NCBI GenBank assembly: GCA_004764695.1
Contig: SMSO01000006.1
Span: forward strand, 201,859-265,858
DNA: 64,000 nucleotides
Direction: 5' to 3'
Source of the DNA: Schizochytrium sp. TIO01
Taxonomy: Eukaryota > Sar > Bigyra > Thraustochytrida > Thraustochytriidae
The notes beneath the pieces were generated by a model that made no database searches, was not told where the DNA came from, and was given only the letters and a program-made list of their open reading frames with translations. Position numbers and translations under genes: made by a program. Of this stretch, positions 45,690 through 55,341 are shown one piece after another. Within the stretch, counting starts at the first letter, position 1. Each line of letters starts with the position of its first letter.

Positions 45690-47889
45690 GTGTGAACCGC
45701 TCAAGTTATAGGATATGGCCAGGGAGATTGAATTTGGGTTTTGCTTCTTTATCCAAGGAAGAGCCTGTCGGCCGATGGCTTTCTTCTCAGCCACTCACGC
45801 TGAGAGGCTCATCTAGGAAGCACTTAACAGTATAATATTTGTAGATGCCGGACCCACTCTCCGTCAGTCAAGACCTCATAAAGCCATAATTTCGACGTCG
45901 TTGAGCTTTCTCCTGCCAGGGTACTATTCAAGTTTTCACCATGATCATTCATTTTCAAGACCATCTAGACTATCTGGATAATCCTGTCTGTAGAAAACCT
46001 CCTCGCGCCTCCGGGTATCGGGCTCCCAGCTTTAAGGCCGCATGCAGCATCAGGAGCCTGCTCATAGAACCCGATGAAAGACTTTCTCTCACAGGAGTGA
46101 GTCAGTGAGTGCTTGAGTTTCTTACCCATATTACCTACCAGTAGTGAGAGTTAGTTTCTCGTCAGCTCTAGGACTAGCGTTCGGCACAAAGCCCGAAGTA
46201 ATAGCAGCAGGTAGATAGATGCCTACGGCACTACCTCCCGCATTATCGTGAACCTCTTTTCGTTCGACTTACTTCAGGTGTGTTACTAGAGAAACTCTTT
46301 TCTATTCCTGGAAAAGGTCTCTCTCGGTGTTGCTTCTACCTACACTCGTGTCGACCATCAAGACTTTGGCCTGCACGCGATACTCATAATGCTCAGACAC
46401 CATGTCGAAGAAGATCCATCGATCCATTGGTTGTTCGACGGCCCCACCAATCTGCTTGACATTCGATGTGAAATTATCGCCAAGAAACAGCATCACCAGC
46501 CACAAGAACTGCTTGCTAGGTATTACATGTATTACATGACCATCCTTCATTATCTTTTTTGCCTTAATCAATCGATCAATCAATCAGTCAGGCAGTTCGT
46601 TAGTTTGTCAATCAACCTATCGATCGCGACTCGATGTTTGCGATCGGCAATGACTTCAGCATGGCAAACGGGGCGCGCTGATCGATGGTAATAGCAGAAT
46701 CTTGGCAAATAATCAATCGGAGTCTGGGCCCACGGGTTTCGTGAATTCAGAGAGAGAGAGAGAGAGAGACTTGAGTGCATAATGTAGATCTCGGCCGAAC
46801 ACGAGATAGGAGGATTCAGGCATTGAATTCACAATGATCGATTGCCTCCCAAGAAAGAACCAAACGAATAGTTAGCTTCTTCATGGTAGTAGGTACCTTC
46901 GTGGCTCATGCTGAGACAAGAGCAAGCAAACCAGCCTTCAGGATATTGTCATTCTGTGTAGCTGTTGACTTACTTTACTTCATACGTGGCAATTGCCAGT
47001 GGGGCGAAGCGCTGTTCTCGTCGCCAAAGCTCCTGAGAGGTACGCCATCTTTTCCGTCGCCAGGGACCCCGAGGTCGCTCGAAGTGAACAAAGTGAAGTA
47101 TCCTTTGAAGCTGGCGAATCAGGGCAGTAAGAGTATGCTCATTGACGCATAAGCTGAGGTTACTAGCTAGCTAATGCAACTTATACTGCCGAGATCTGCA
47201 GGCAGCGCCTGCCTTTAGCCTCAGTACTTTGGCTCCCATGAAACGCATGCTTGTGAGAAGTTGAGCTGTTTCGTGCTTTATTTAGCCAACTAGCTAGTGA
47301 CGAGCTGGCCGATGGGCCACAACACCCACCAATGGACTCTCTTCCTTCACGTGACATAGAAATAAATGGCGAAGCAAGAGATACATGCTGTTGGTTTAGA
47401 ATCTATTTTTAGTTAGTTTACAATTACTAAATTTATTTGATTTTAAAAAAAACATTATGATAGCAAGCCCTATCTATTAGAGTTGTGAGTTTTGGATATC
47501 GTGCACGATAGAGCTGCGATTAGAAGTGCTAGAAAAAAGCGTTGCCTTGGTTAAACCTATTGCAGAGGTGTAAATGCCTGTGCAAGAAGTACGAAAATTA
47601 ACTACTTACCGAAACTCTCACTAGTCAGAGGTCTTTTCGGTTAAAACACAAGCTAAAACAATCACTCAACGCAAAGAGCGCCTTCCCTCGATATAGCGAA
47701 ATGTTGTAGACTCAGATGTTGATTTGAAAGGAGGACTGTGACATTATAATTTATAAGGAGAATAAGATTAGTTTAGAGGTGGTATCTAGCTTCGAAATCG
47801 ATCGAAAATCAGGAAATCAGAAACAAGAGAACATTCACAGCCCACGTGCGCAGGCACAAAGATAATTGGGAAAATAGAAAAGCAAATAA
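45690..47889. other. Intergenic region between array genes 4 and 5
   Basis: About 2.2 kb without a supported gene. It holds a run of AATC/ATCG repeats near 46,565-46,590, an AG tract at 46748-46769 and an AT-rich island at 47,400-47,460. ORFs on either strand (for example 46389-46691 +) are short and featureless. Confidence 0.5.
46748..46769. repeat. (AG)n dinucleotide tract
   Basis: About eleven AG units in the intergenic region upstream of array gene 4. Confidence 0.8.
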
Positions 47890-49689
47890 TTAGAGCTTGG
47901 AGACTGGAACGGCCTCATCGCGAATCTTGCCATCCTTGATATCTGCAAGGATAGTGCGCTTGTGGATCTTTCCAGTGTCACCACGGGGCAGCTGCTCAGG
48001 CCAAATGTACAGATGCGTAGGCATCTCGTAGCGAGCAAGATCGCCACATATCTTACGGATGCTCTCCAATGACGGGCGAGCGTTACCCTTGGTGAAGACT
48101 GCAATGCCAACCTCCTCACCAAGCGTGGGGTGGGGTACAGGAATCGCCGCAACCTCAGCAATCTCAGGGTGCTGGTACACGGCGTTCTCGACCACGACAC
48201 AAGAGATGTTCTCACCACCGCGAATAATAATCTCCTTGCTTCGGCCGCGAAGGTGAAGGTATCCTTCCTCGTCAATCACACCAACATCACCGGTGCGAAA
48301 CCATCCGTCCGCAGTAATGTTCTTCGCAGTGGCCTCAAGGTTGTTCCAGTACTCCTTTAACATGAGCGCGCCACGAATGACGAGCTCGCCCTCCTCGTTG
48401 GTAGGCACAGGCTTGTCATTAGCATCCCAAATGGCAATCTCGGTTGTTGGGACAGCCTTGCCACAACTGGAAGGCTTTCTGCGATAAAGATCTCCTTCGT
48501 TCAGAGTCGCAATGCCGTTTGTCTCAGTCATACCCCAGGCCTGAAGCGGGGATGCTCCCTTGAAGTTGCGGTCGACTTCACCAACCATGGTGCTGGGCGG
48601 CGCAGCGCCGCCGCCGCCGACTGAAACAAGCGTGCTAGTGTCATACTTCTTAAAATTCGGGTGGCTCATCATGTCGAGAACCATTGTGGGCACACCTGTA
48701 AAGTTGGTGCATTTTTCCGTCTCGATGAGCTGCAGGGCGTGCTCGGGGTCCCATTTGCTCATGATAACAATCTTACGGCAACTCAGAATGGACAAAAGGC
48801 AAACGCAATGGTGTCCTGTCACGTGAAAGAGAGGCACTGCGAGCAAAAAGGCCGTCTTGGACGGATCAAGAGGAGGGTCGAGCGCCTTGCCGGTCTTGGC
48901 TGCAGCAAGGTTTTTCTCGTAAGCCATGGCTGAAGCAGCGGCAGTGAGATTATGGGCAATACTGCGATGGGTGAGAACGACACCTTTGGGGTGGCCTGTG
49001 GTACCGGAGGTATACATAATCATGGCATTGTCGTCTTTGCCGACGCTAACAACCGGCATGGCCGCACCCTGGTGCTTACGGACTGCATCATCAAAGAAGA
49101 CCACCTTTGGATGAGGCTTAAATTTGTCAGCACCAGGTCCACTAAGAAGCAAAACGTGCTTGAGGCTGGTCAACTTATCGAGAATAGGTTCGAGACTTTT
49201 GTATCGGTCAGCGTCACAGACGACGACCTTGGCGCCAGAGTTTTCCACGCCATACTCGAGCTCTTTGGTCTTCCAATACGAGTTCATAGGCACCGACACA
49301 CCTCCAACAGAGGTTGAGCCGATGAGTGCTACAAGGTACTCGTTGCGGTTCTTAGAGAGTGTAATAACACGGTCTCCCTTTTGCAGACCAAAGTCCTTCA
49401 CAAGTGCAGAGCCGAGTGCTGCTGAGAGGTCGTAGGTCTCCTGAAAGGTGAGCCGGCTGGTTTCATCCACAAGGAAATCAAGCTTCATTGCTCCATTGGC
49501 CACCGGGACCTTGTAAATGTCAAGGAGTGTTTGAGGTCCGTTTGGGAACACCTCATACTTGACACCCTTGAAATGGGCGGACTCTCCTTCATATGAGATC
49601 ACCTCCTCGCGAACCTCAAAAGGAGTTCCCGGCGCAAACACCTGGTCCCAGACCTTTTTCTCCAGGCCGCTCGTGGGTTTCTTGGTCAT
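47890..49689 (-). CDS. Peroxisomal acyl-activating enzyme (ANL superfamily), array gene 5
   Basis: 599 aa from the ATG at 49689 (MTKKPTSGLEKK); six more open codons upstream start only at GTG. Motifs: YTSGTTGHPKG (226-236), VPLFHVTGHH (285-294), GGGAAPPSTMV (358-368), WGMTETNG (385-392), RTGD (465-468), RGRSKEIIIRGGENIS (481-496), PRGDTGKIHKR (567-577; catalytic Lys574), C-terminal PVSKL. It is clearly more divergent: GESAHFKG replaces the HAPHH motif near the N-terminus of the others, Ala-Trp precedes GMTE, LRGR replaces LGGR, and Asp replaces Ala in PRGxTGK. The C-terminal tail (LADIKDGKIRDEAVP) resembles array gene 6 rather than the EQQK tails of genes 1-4. Peroxisomal acyl- or aryl-CoA synthetase; substrate unknown. 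Confidence 0.9.
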   Translation of the reverse strand: MTKKPTSGLEKKVWDQVFAPGTPFEVREEVISYEGESAHFKGVKYEVFPNGPQTLLDIYKVPVANGAMKLDFLVDETSRLTFQETYDLSAALGSALVKDFGLQKGDRVITLSKNRNEYLVALIGSTSVGGVSVPMNSYWKTKELEYGVENSGAKVVVCDADRYKSLEPILDKLTSLKHVLLLSGPGADKFKPHPKVVFFDDAVRKHQGAAMPVVSVGKDDNAMIMYTSGTTGHPKGVVLTHRSIAHNLTAAASAMAYEKNLAAAKTGKALDPPLDPSKTAFLLAVPLFHVTGHHCVCLLSILSCRKIVIMSKWDPEHALQLIETEKCTNFTGVPTMVLDMMSHPNFKKYDTSTLVSVGGGGAAPPSTMVGEVDRNFKGASPLQAWGMTETNGIATLNEGDLYRRKPSSCGKAVPTTEIAIWDANDKPVPTNEEGELVIRGALMLKEYWNNLEATAKNITADGWFRTGDVGVIDEEGYLHLRGRSKEIIIRGGENISCVVVENAVYQHPEIAEVAAIPVPHPTLGEEVGIAVFTKGNARPSLESIRKICGDLARYEMPTHLYIWPEQLPRGDTGKIHKRTILADIKDGKIRDEAVPVSKL

Positions 49690-50292
49690 TTTCCCTGTAC
49701 TGTGCACAGGCAGGCTTCTTCACCGCAACTTTGCCAACTCGTGCCTTCTTCGCGATGATTCGGATTTGCTTTCGGTTGCCGATGCCAAACTCCGCAACCT
49801 TCGCTTCCTATGTTTGACACATCTTCTCCGCTTTACAGTCTTGAGTACTTAATTGCAGTAATAGCACTTCTACTAGGACCAGCCCACTTTACTTTCTTTT
49901 TTTGTATGCCGCTAAAAGAAAGGTGGCTGAGATGCTGAGCACTAGGTACTATCTAGTCACCATCGCTCCAAATCATTGTAAAAAACTGACTTCGTGAAGG
50001 CGAGGTAAGTACTTACCGAATCGTCTCCTTCATGTATGTCACGTTTAAGTTGGTTTCTGTTGCCTTTCGTCGGATTTGCACTGGAACTGTTTGTAAGAAA
50101 TGATGTACATTCTCAAGCACTATGCCTTGAAACATCTACTTGAAGGGAGACAGGAATCAAACAATGCTCGCCCAGGCTTCACGGGGAAGTAAAACGTCAA
50201 TCAAGAGCCGAGGCCGTTCGCCTGATAATATGGAATCAATCCTCCAAGGTCAATCGAATCAATCCTCTTCGAAGACGTCCACGTTGAACTTG

Positions 50293-50317
50293 AAGAAAAG
50301 AAAAGAAAAGAAAAGAA
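50293..50317. repeat. (AAAAG)n pentanucleotide tract
   Basis: About five AAAAG units followed by AAG triplets. Confidence 0.7.
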
Positions 50318-51046
50318 CAAGAAGAAGAAGATGTACTTTCCGCTCTCCTATCTTCTCAGTCCTTCCCTGTTTTCCTCCCTTCCAAATCAAGTCCGCCTTA
50401 ATTAACAGTATCGAAGTCTCTTTAGAGACCCTAAATTAAGGTCACCCATTGACAGATGAGGATTTGGATCGCTGTCAACACCGCCTCTTTGATCCTTATA
50501 ATTAACAATAGATGAGGGCTAGTATTGCAGTCTCCTCTTGCCCGAATAATATCATATCTTCTTCTTTCATATTTTTTTTTAATTAAATAAAAATCTTCTT
50601 TTCCTTCCTTTTTTTTTGGTTCAAACGAATCACAGAAAAGAAGCTCTCTTTCACAGATTCACATTCTCCCGTTCACGATCGCCATGGTGCCTCTGGAGCT
50701 CGAGCTCTTCGACGACAGCCATCCATCGCGGCTCATGGCTCGCGAAACAGCTCACAAGCGCTGCTCAGGCGCCCCTGGCGCATCAGACGACTTTCCCCTA
50801 CTGCGTGCTAACTGCTCTTGTGAAGTGGCTTTTGCTCTTTTGACTGTCTGTTCTCTCAACACTGTGACCTCAGACAGCGCCCGCCTGCACCTTCGCAGAC
50901 GATGCCGTGGTCGCCCCGCGCCTCTTCACTGGAGCAGCTTTCCGGCAGAAGCCGCGTGCGTCTTCTCCTCGAGCTCGACTGGCGGCCGACCGTCGCGGCT
51001 GTCGCCTTCGCTTGAGCCATCTTCGATTCCGCTTATGTCCACGCAA

Positions 51047-51162
51047 ATCCAACCCAACTCCAACTCCAAACCCAAACCCAAATTCAAATCCAAATTCAAA
51101 TTCAAATTCAAATTCAAATTCAAATTCAAACCCAAATTCAAATTCAAATTCAAACTCAAACT
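51047..51162. repeat. (AAATTC/AAACCC)n hexanucleotide array
   Basis: About 19 six-base units, mostly CAAATT with interspersed CAAACC, CAACTC and CAAATC variants at the edges and a variant unit in the middle. On + it encodes alternating Phe-Lys in one frame and Asn-Ser in another. A poly-A run follows at 51202-51222. Confidence 0.9.
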
Positions 51163-51763
51163 ATTTCAAAATATCATATTCAAAATCATGAAACTTGAAA
51201 GAAAAAAAAAAAAAAAAAAAAAGCAAAGAAAAGAAAAAACACTATCCACGCAACGCTCACATCACACACAGAATTCACAATGCCGGCGATCCACCCTCCC
51301 GCCATAGCGGCCAGAAGCTTCTTCGCCTGCCTCCCTGCCTCCTGCCTACCTACTCCTCTCCACCTTCAAGCTTGAACTCAACCAGCCTCGAGCCCAATCA
51401 AGCGTGAACTCCTCAAAAAACGTCGATCCCATTCAAAAACTCCTCTGCATTCTTCGCATCCCAGTTCCGATCGTGGCGGCTCCAGCCCATGCCCTCCTAG
51501 CCTTTATCCTAGCGCACCCAGCGCACCCCCCCCCCTCCTCCTGGCGATGCTAAGATACGGGGCAAAGAATACCGGACACGGGGTAGCGCGAGCCAAAGCC
51601 GCAGCTGGATTGGCGAGGAAGCTTCAAGTCCGCAATGGGTTCTTGGGGCTCAACCAGGCGGGCGCTGGCGGCGGCGCGGAGAGGGCCGCGCAAGAGGGAA
51701 GAGGCAAGACGCAGGACGCAAGGCGGAAGGGCGATGGCAGCGAGAGCAGGCTCGATGGAAGGA

Positions 51764-51786
51764 AGGAATGAATGAATGAATGAATG
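51764..51786. repeat. (GAAT)n short microsatellite
   Basis: Five GAAT units after a GGAAGGAA stretch. Confidence 0.75.
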
Positions 51787-53482
51787 CACAGAGCTGCCGT
51801 GGAACTGGAGGTTCTTGTGCGTCATCAGGCGCAGCGGCCGCCCTGATAGGCGTAACGGTAGGAGAGCCTACTCTGCGCTCGAAGAACCGAGGGACCGCTG
51901 CCGCAGACGTTCAGCTGGAGAGCGCCCATTGGCCTGCGGTCTCTCTCGCCGCGCTCGCTTGCGTGCCGCCAGGCAGAACCTGATTGCTTGCCTGCTTGCC
52001 TGCCTGCTTGCTGGGTTTCGTGCTGCAGTTTGAACCAAGAGTTCGGCGGGCTCTCGAAATGGCAGGCTCTCGATCCTTCAAGTTGGGCACCTTGATCTTT
52101 CTTGATCTCAGATCTGCAGCCCACTTTCCAATCCTTCGTAGACAAGTCGCGGCAACTGCTCGTCCGAAACTGGTGCGGCCTGTCACCAAATGTGTGGTCG
52201 TGCTGCAACTCTAGAGGTAGACATCTGAGATGGGAAGTAGCAAGAGCACTCGTTGCAGCGAGCGAGTAAGGCAGCAGCTTCGAGCAAGAGCGGAGAAGAG
52301 GCGAGCGCGGCTGGCGACCTCGAGCCCCTCCTCCTGGCGTTGTTGTTCGAGATTCCTCATGATCTCCAGGTGTGGTTCAAGTTGCCAGCTACAGAGGCCA
52401 TGAATCGTACTCTCAGCAAGCGCGCACCTACTAGTAGTGCTTAGTAGTAAGGCGGCAGGCTCACGAGGTACTCTTGAGATCTGACCGCCCTGTGCTCCTC
52501 CCTGCTGAGCGGATCTGTCGACGCTTTCGATGGCTGTTTGAGAAGCGGTTTTCTGAACATTCATGGTCAACTATTCAACTCGTCGATCGATCAATGGATC
52601 AGTCCTGTAACTGATACGCTGAACTCGAACGGTGTGGATCGTATCGCAGGACTTGGATCGCAGTTGAGCATGATCAAGGATCATGATTGAGAATGTTTGT
52701 GTGATTATTCTTGTCGATAATTCAAGGAGGCCCATCGTCCCAAACCTATGAAGTTAGTTCGGCCTGGCTGCAGCTGAGAGCATCTCTGGTGAGACTGGCA
52801 GATATTATGCAGTTGGGCTATGGGCTAGGTTAGCCAGGTAGAAAAGATCCGTAATGTTCTACGCAGACTCTTTGAGTAGGAAGAACGTACTGGCGGACTC
52901 AGCAAAAGTATCAACAAATCGGTTCCAGAGGCGAGCACAGATTTTGACATGACGGGAACTCCATCTTCCTTTTCATCAGCAACAACATGTCCCAAAATAT
53001 CTGATGAGAGGCTCTCGCGCCGGCAGGGTTATCAGACTGCCTAAAGCTTCCGAAGTTTTCAAGATATACTTTGCTTCTGTAGAAAGTAACCAAGCAAGAG
53101 GCCGAAGCTTTCTGGTAGAGGAGGAGGTAAGGCCCTTCGTGTGAGTACATCTTGACATTGTAGAGAGGGTGCAGGTAATGGGAGTAGGCAGAAGAAATAT
53201 GTGTGTGCGCTCATTCATGGTGATTGTGCGCAGTTTACTTGGCAATTCACATTGAGAAGCCCAGAGGTGCAGTTAGCACAAGTCCAGATTGCCTCTAGAG
53301 AGGAGCAAACAGAAGAGCGGAGAATCATATAGACCATGAAAGTCATTATTAAGATGTGCCACGGCATACTATTTTATAACAACAAATCCTCCAATGGTAT
53401 ACACTCTTCTAATGTAAAAAAAAAAAAAAGAGAACTCTCTGGTGTAAAATATAACTAGTATATAAGGCCTACGAAGATGTGA

Positions 53483-55309
53483 CTAGAGCTTAGAAGGTAA
53501 TCCTTGCTTTACCTGCTCTGAGCGAATTTCGCCCTTCTCGATTGACTCAATAATCCCGCGTTTGAAAATCTTACCAGTAGCGCCACGCGGGAGTTGGTCG
53601 GGCCAGATGAAGAGATGAGTTGGGTGTTCGAATTTTGCAAGATCTACACATTTAGTGAGTAGCTCTTCAAGAGTGACTTTGGCGTTTGGCTTCGGCCAGA
53701 CAACAATGCCTACCTCCTCACCAAGCGTAGGATGTGGCACAGGAATGGCCGCAGCCTCGCCTACACTAGGGTGCTCATAAATGGCATTCTCCACAGCTAC
53801 ACAGGATATATTCTCTCCGCCTCTGATGATAATCTCTTTGCTGCGACCTCCAAGATGTAAGTAGCCATCTTCATCAAGAAGCCCAACGTCTCCAGTACGT
53901 AGCCAGCCGTCAGGCGTGATTGCTTTGGCAGTGGCCTCCGGATTGCCCCAGTACTCCTTGAGCACCGAAGCCGCCTTCACCATCAAATTACCCTTTACTC
54001 CGGACGGTACTTTGTTGTCCTGATCGTCCCAAATTTCGTAATAAAGACCTGGGATAGAACTACCGCAGCTTGTAGGTTTCAGCTTATAGAGTTCGCCCAT
54101 TGTAGCCCCTGTCACTCCACTCGTTTCGGTCATTCCAAATCCTTGCAGGGGAGCTGCTTTCTTAAAGTTAGAGCCCACATCGCGAACCATAGTCGTTGGA
54201 GGAGCTGCACCTCCTCCACCGACTGTGCCGAGAGAGCTGGTGTCATACTTATGAAAGTTGGGGTGTGCCATCATGTCAAGTACCATGGTAGGTACACCAG
54301 AGAAGCTTGAGATCCTCTCCCGCTCAATGATCTGCAGAGCACGTTCAGGGTCCCACTTGCTCATAAGGACGATCTTGCGTGATGCTACAATCGAAATGAA
54401 GCAAACGGCAAGAAGCCCAGTTACATGAAAAAGTGGGACATTCAGAAGGGTGGCAGAGGCAGCTGGGTCAGCTGGCGAAGCGTTTTGCTCAGGAACTGTA
54501 CCTTCTAATATATCTGAGACGGCCTTGTTAATCATTCCTTTGGCAACAGTACCAACCAAGGCATGGGTCACAGAGCGATGCGTTAAGACTACACCCTTCG
54601 GGTGGCCTGTGGTTCCCGATGTATACATGATGATAGCGTTATCATCCTTGTCAGCTGTGAACGGAGGCATCTCCTCCCCCATACGATTGGCTACAACCGT
54701 ATTGTATGTAGTGAGCTTTGGGTGCGGCTTGGCACCCTCCACTCCGGGACCGTCACATAGGAGTACTTTGTGTAGCATTTGCAGCTCATCTAGGATGGGC
54801 TCAACATCACGGTATCGCTCAACGTCGCAAATGAGGACCTTGGTTCCGGAGTTGTTGAGACCATAGAGGAGTTCTTTCGTCTTCCAGTACGAGTTCATCG
54901 GTACGTAGACGGCTCCAATGGAGGTGATGGCAATGAATGAAATCAAGTACTCAATACGATTCTTGGACAACATGCAGACGCGGTCACCATTTTGAACATT
55001 GAAGTCTTTTACAAGAGCTTGACCAAGAGCGGCTGCCTCAGCAAAGGCTTGAGCAAACGTCAGTCTGCGGTCTTCAAAAATCAAAAACTCGTTCTTTTGT
55101 ACGCCCTGGCTTAGGGGAATGTTGAAAACGTCTCGGAGAGTCTGAGGACCCTTGGGAAATACTGGGACACGAATTCCTTTGTGATGTGGAGCAGACCCAT
55201 TCTTGTGGACGATTGTCTCTTCTCCAAGCTCAAACATTGTCCCCGGAGCACACACCTTTTTAGTAATTTCATCTTCTAGCTGCTTGAGCTTGGATACTGC
55301 ATGAGGCAT
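53483..55309 (-). CDS. Peroxisomal acyl-activating enzyme (ANL superfamily), array gene 6
   Basis: 608 aa from the ATG at 55309 (MPHAVSKLKQ); the 23 open codons upstream start at TTG and are largely a tandem repeat. Stop is TAG, unlike the TAA of the other five. Motifs: YTSGTTGHPKG (229-239), VPLFHVTGLL (291-300), GGGAAPPTTMV (365-375), GFGMTETSG (390-398), RTGD (471-474), GGRSKEIIIRGGENIS (487-502), PRGATGKIFKR (574-584; catalytic Lys580), C-terminal LPSKL. The linker after the nucleotide loop is the most elaborate of the family after gene 3 (SDILEGTVPEQNASPADPAA), and the position after FHVTGL is Leu rather than His. GLYYEIWDDQDNK replaces the VQIAVWDE-type strand. Outermost member of the array and, with gene 5, one of the two most divergent. 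Confidence 0.9.
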   Translation of the reverse strand: MPHAVSKLKQLEDEITKKVCAPGTMFELGEETIVHKNGSAPHHKGIRVPVFPKGPQTLRDVFNIPLSQGVQKNEFLIFEDRRLTFAQAFAEAAALGQALVKDFNVQNGDRVCMLSKNRIEYLISFIAITSIGAVYVPMNSYWKTKELLYGLNNSGTKVLICDVERYRDVEPILDELQMLHKVLLCDGPGVEGAKPHPKLTTYNTVVANRMGEEMPPFTADKDDNAIIMYTSGTTGHPKGVVLTHRSVTHALVGTVAKGMINKAVSDILEGTVPEQNASPADPAASATLLNVPLFHVTGLLAVCFISIVASRKIVLMSKWDPERALQIIERERISSFSGVPTMVLDMMAHPNFHKYDTSSLGTVGGGGAAPPTTMVRDVGSNFKKAAPLQGFGMTETSGVTGATMGELYKLKPTSCGSSIPGLYYEIWDDQDNKVPSGVKGNLMVKAASVLKEYWGNPEATAKAITPDGWLRTGDVGLLDEDGYLHLGGRSKEIIIRGGENISCVAVENAIYEHPSVGEAAAIPVPHPTLGEEVGIVVWPKPNAKVTLEELLTKCVDLAKFEHPTHLFIWPDQLPRGATGKIFKRGIIESIEKGEIRSEQVKQGLPSKL

Positions 55310-55341
55310 GATGATAACTTGATGATAACTTGATGATAGAT
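55309..55341. repeat. Three 11-bp tandem repeats abutting the array gene 6 start codon
   Basis: TGATGATAACT occurs twice in tandem, then once as TGATGATAGAT. In the mRNA sense the 5' UTR ends in AGTTATCATCA units, the last of which runs into the ATG. None of the other five array genes has this. Confidence 0.7.

Larger units (their letters stand above)
49690..53482. other. Intergenic region between array genes 5 and 6
   Basis: About 3.8 kb without a confidently supported gene. It contains an AT-rich island near 50,570-50,610, an unassigned ATG frame at 50684-51307 (+) in good start context that runs into the AAATTC array (see findings), poly-A at 51202-51222, a C-run near 51,526-51,536, a distinctly GC-rich patch at about 51,570-52,000 and a short GAAT array at 51764-51786. 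Confidence 0.45.
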
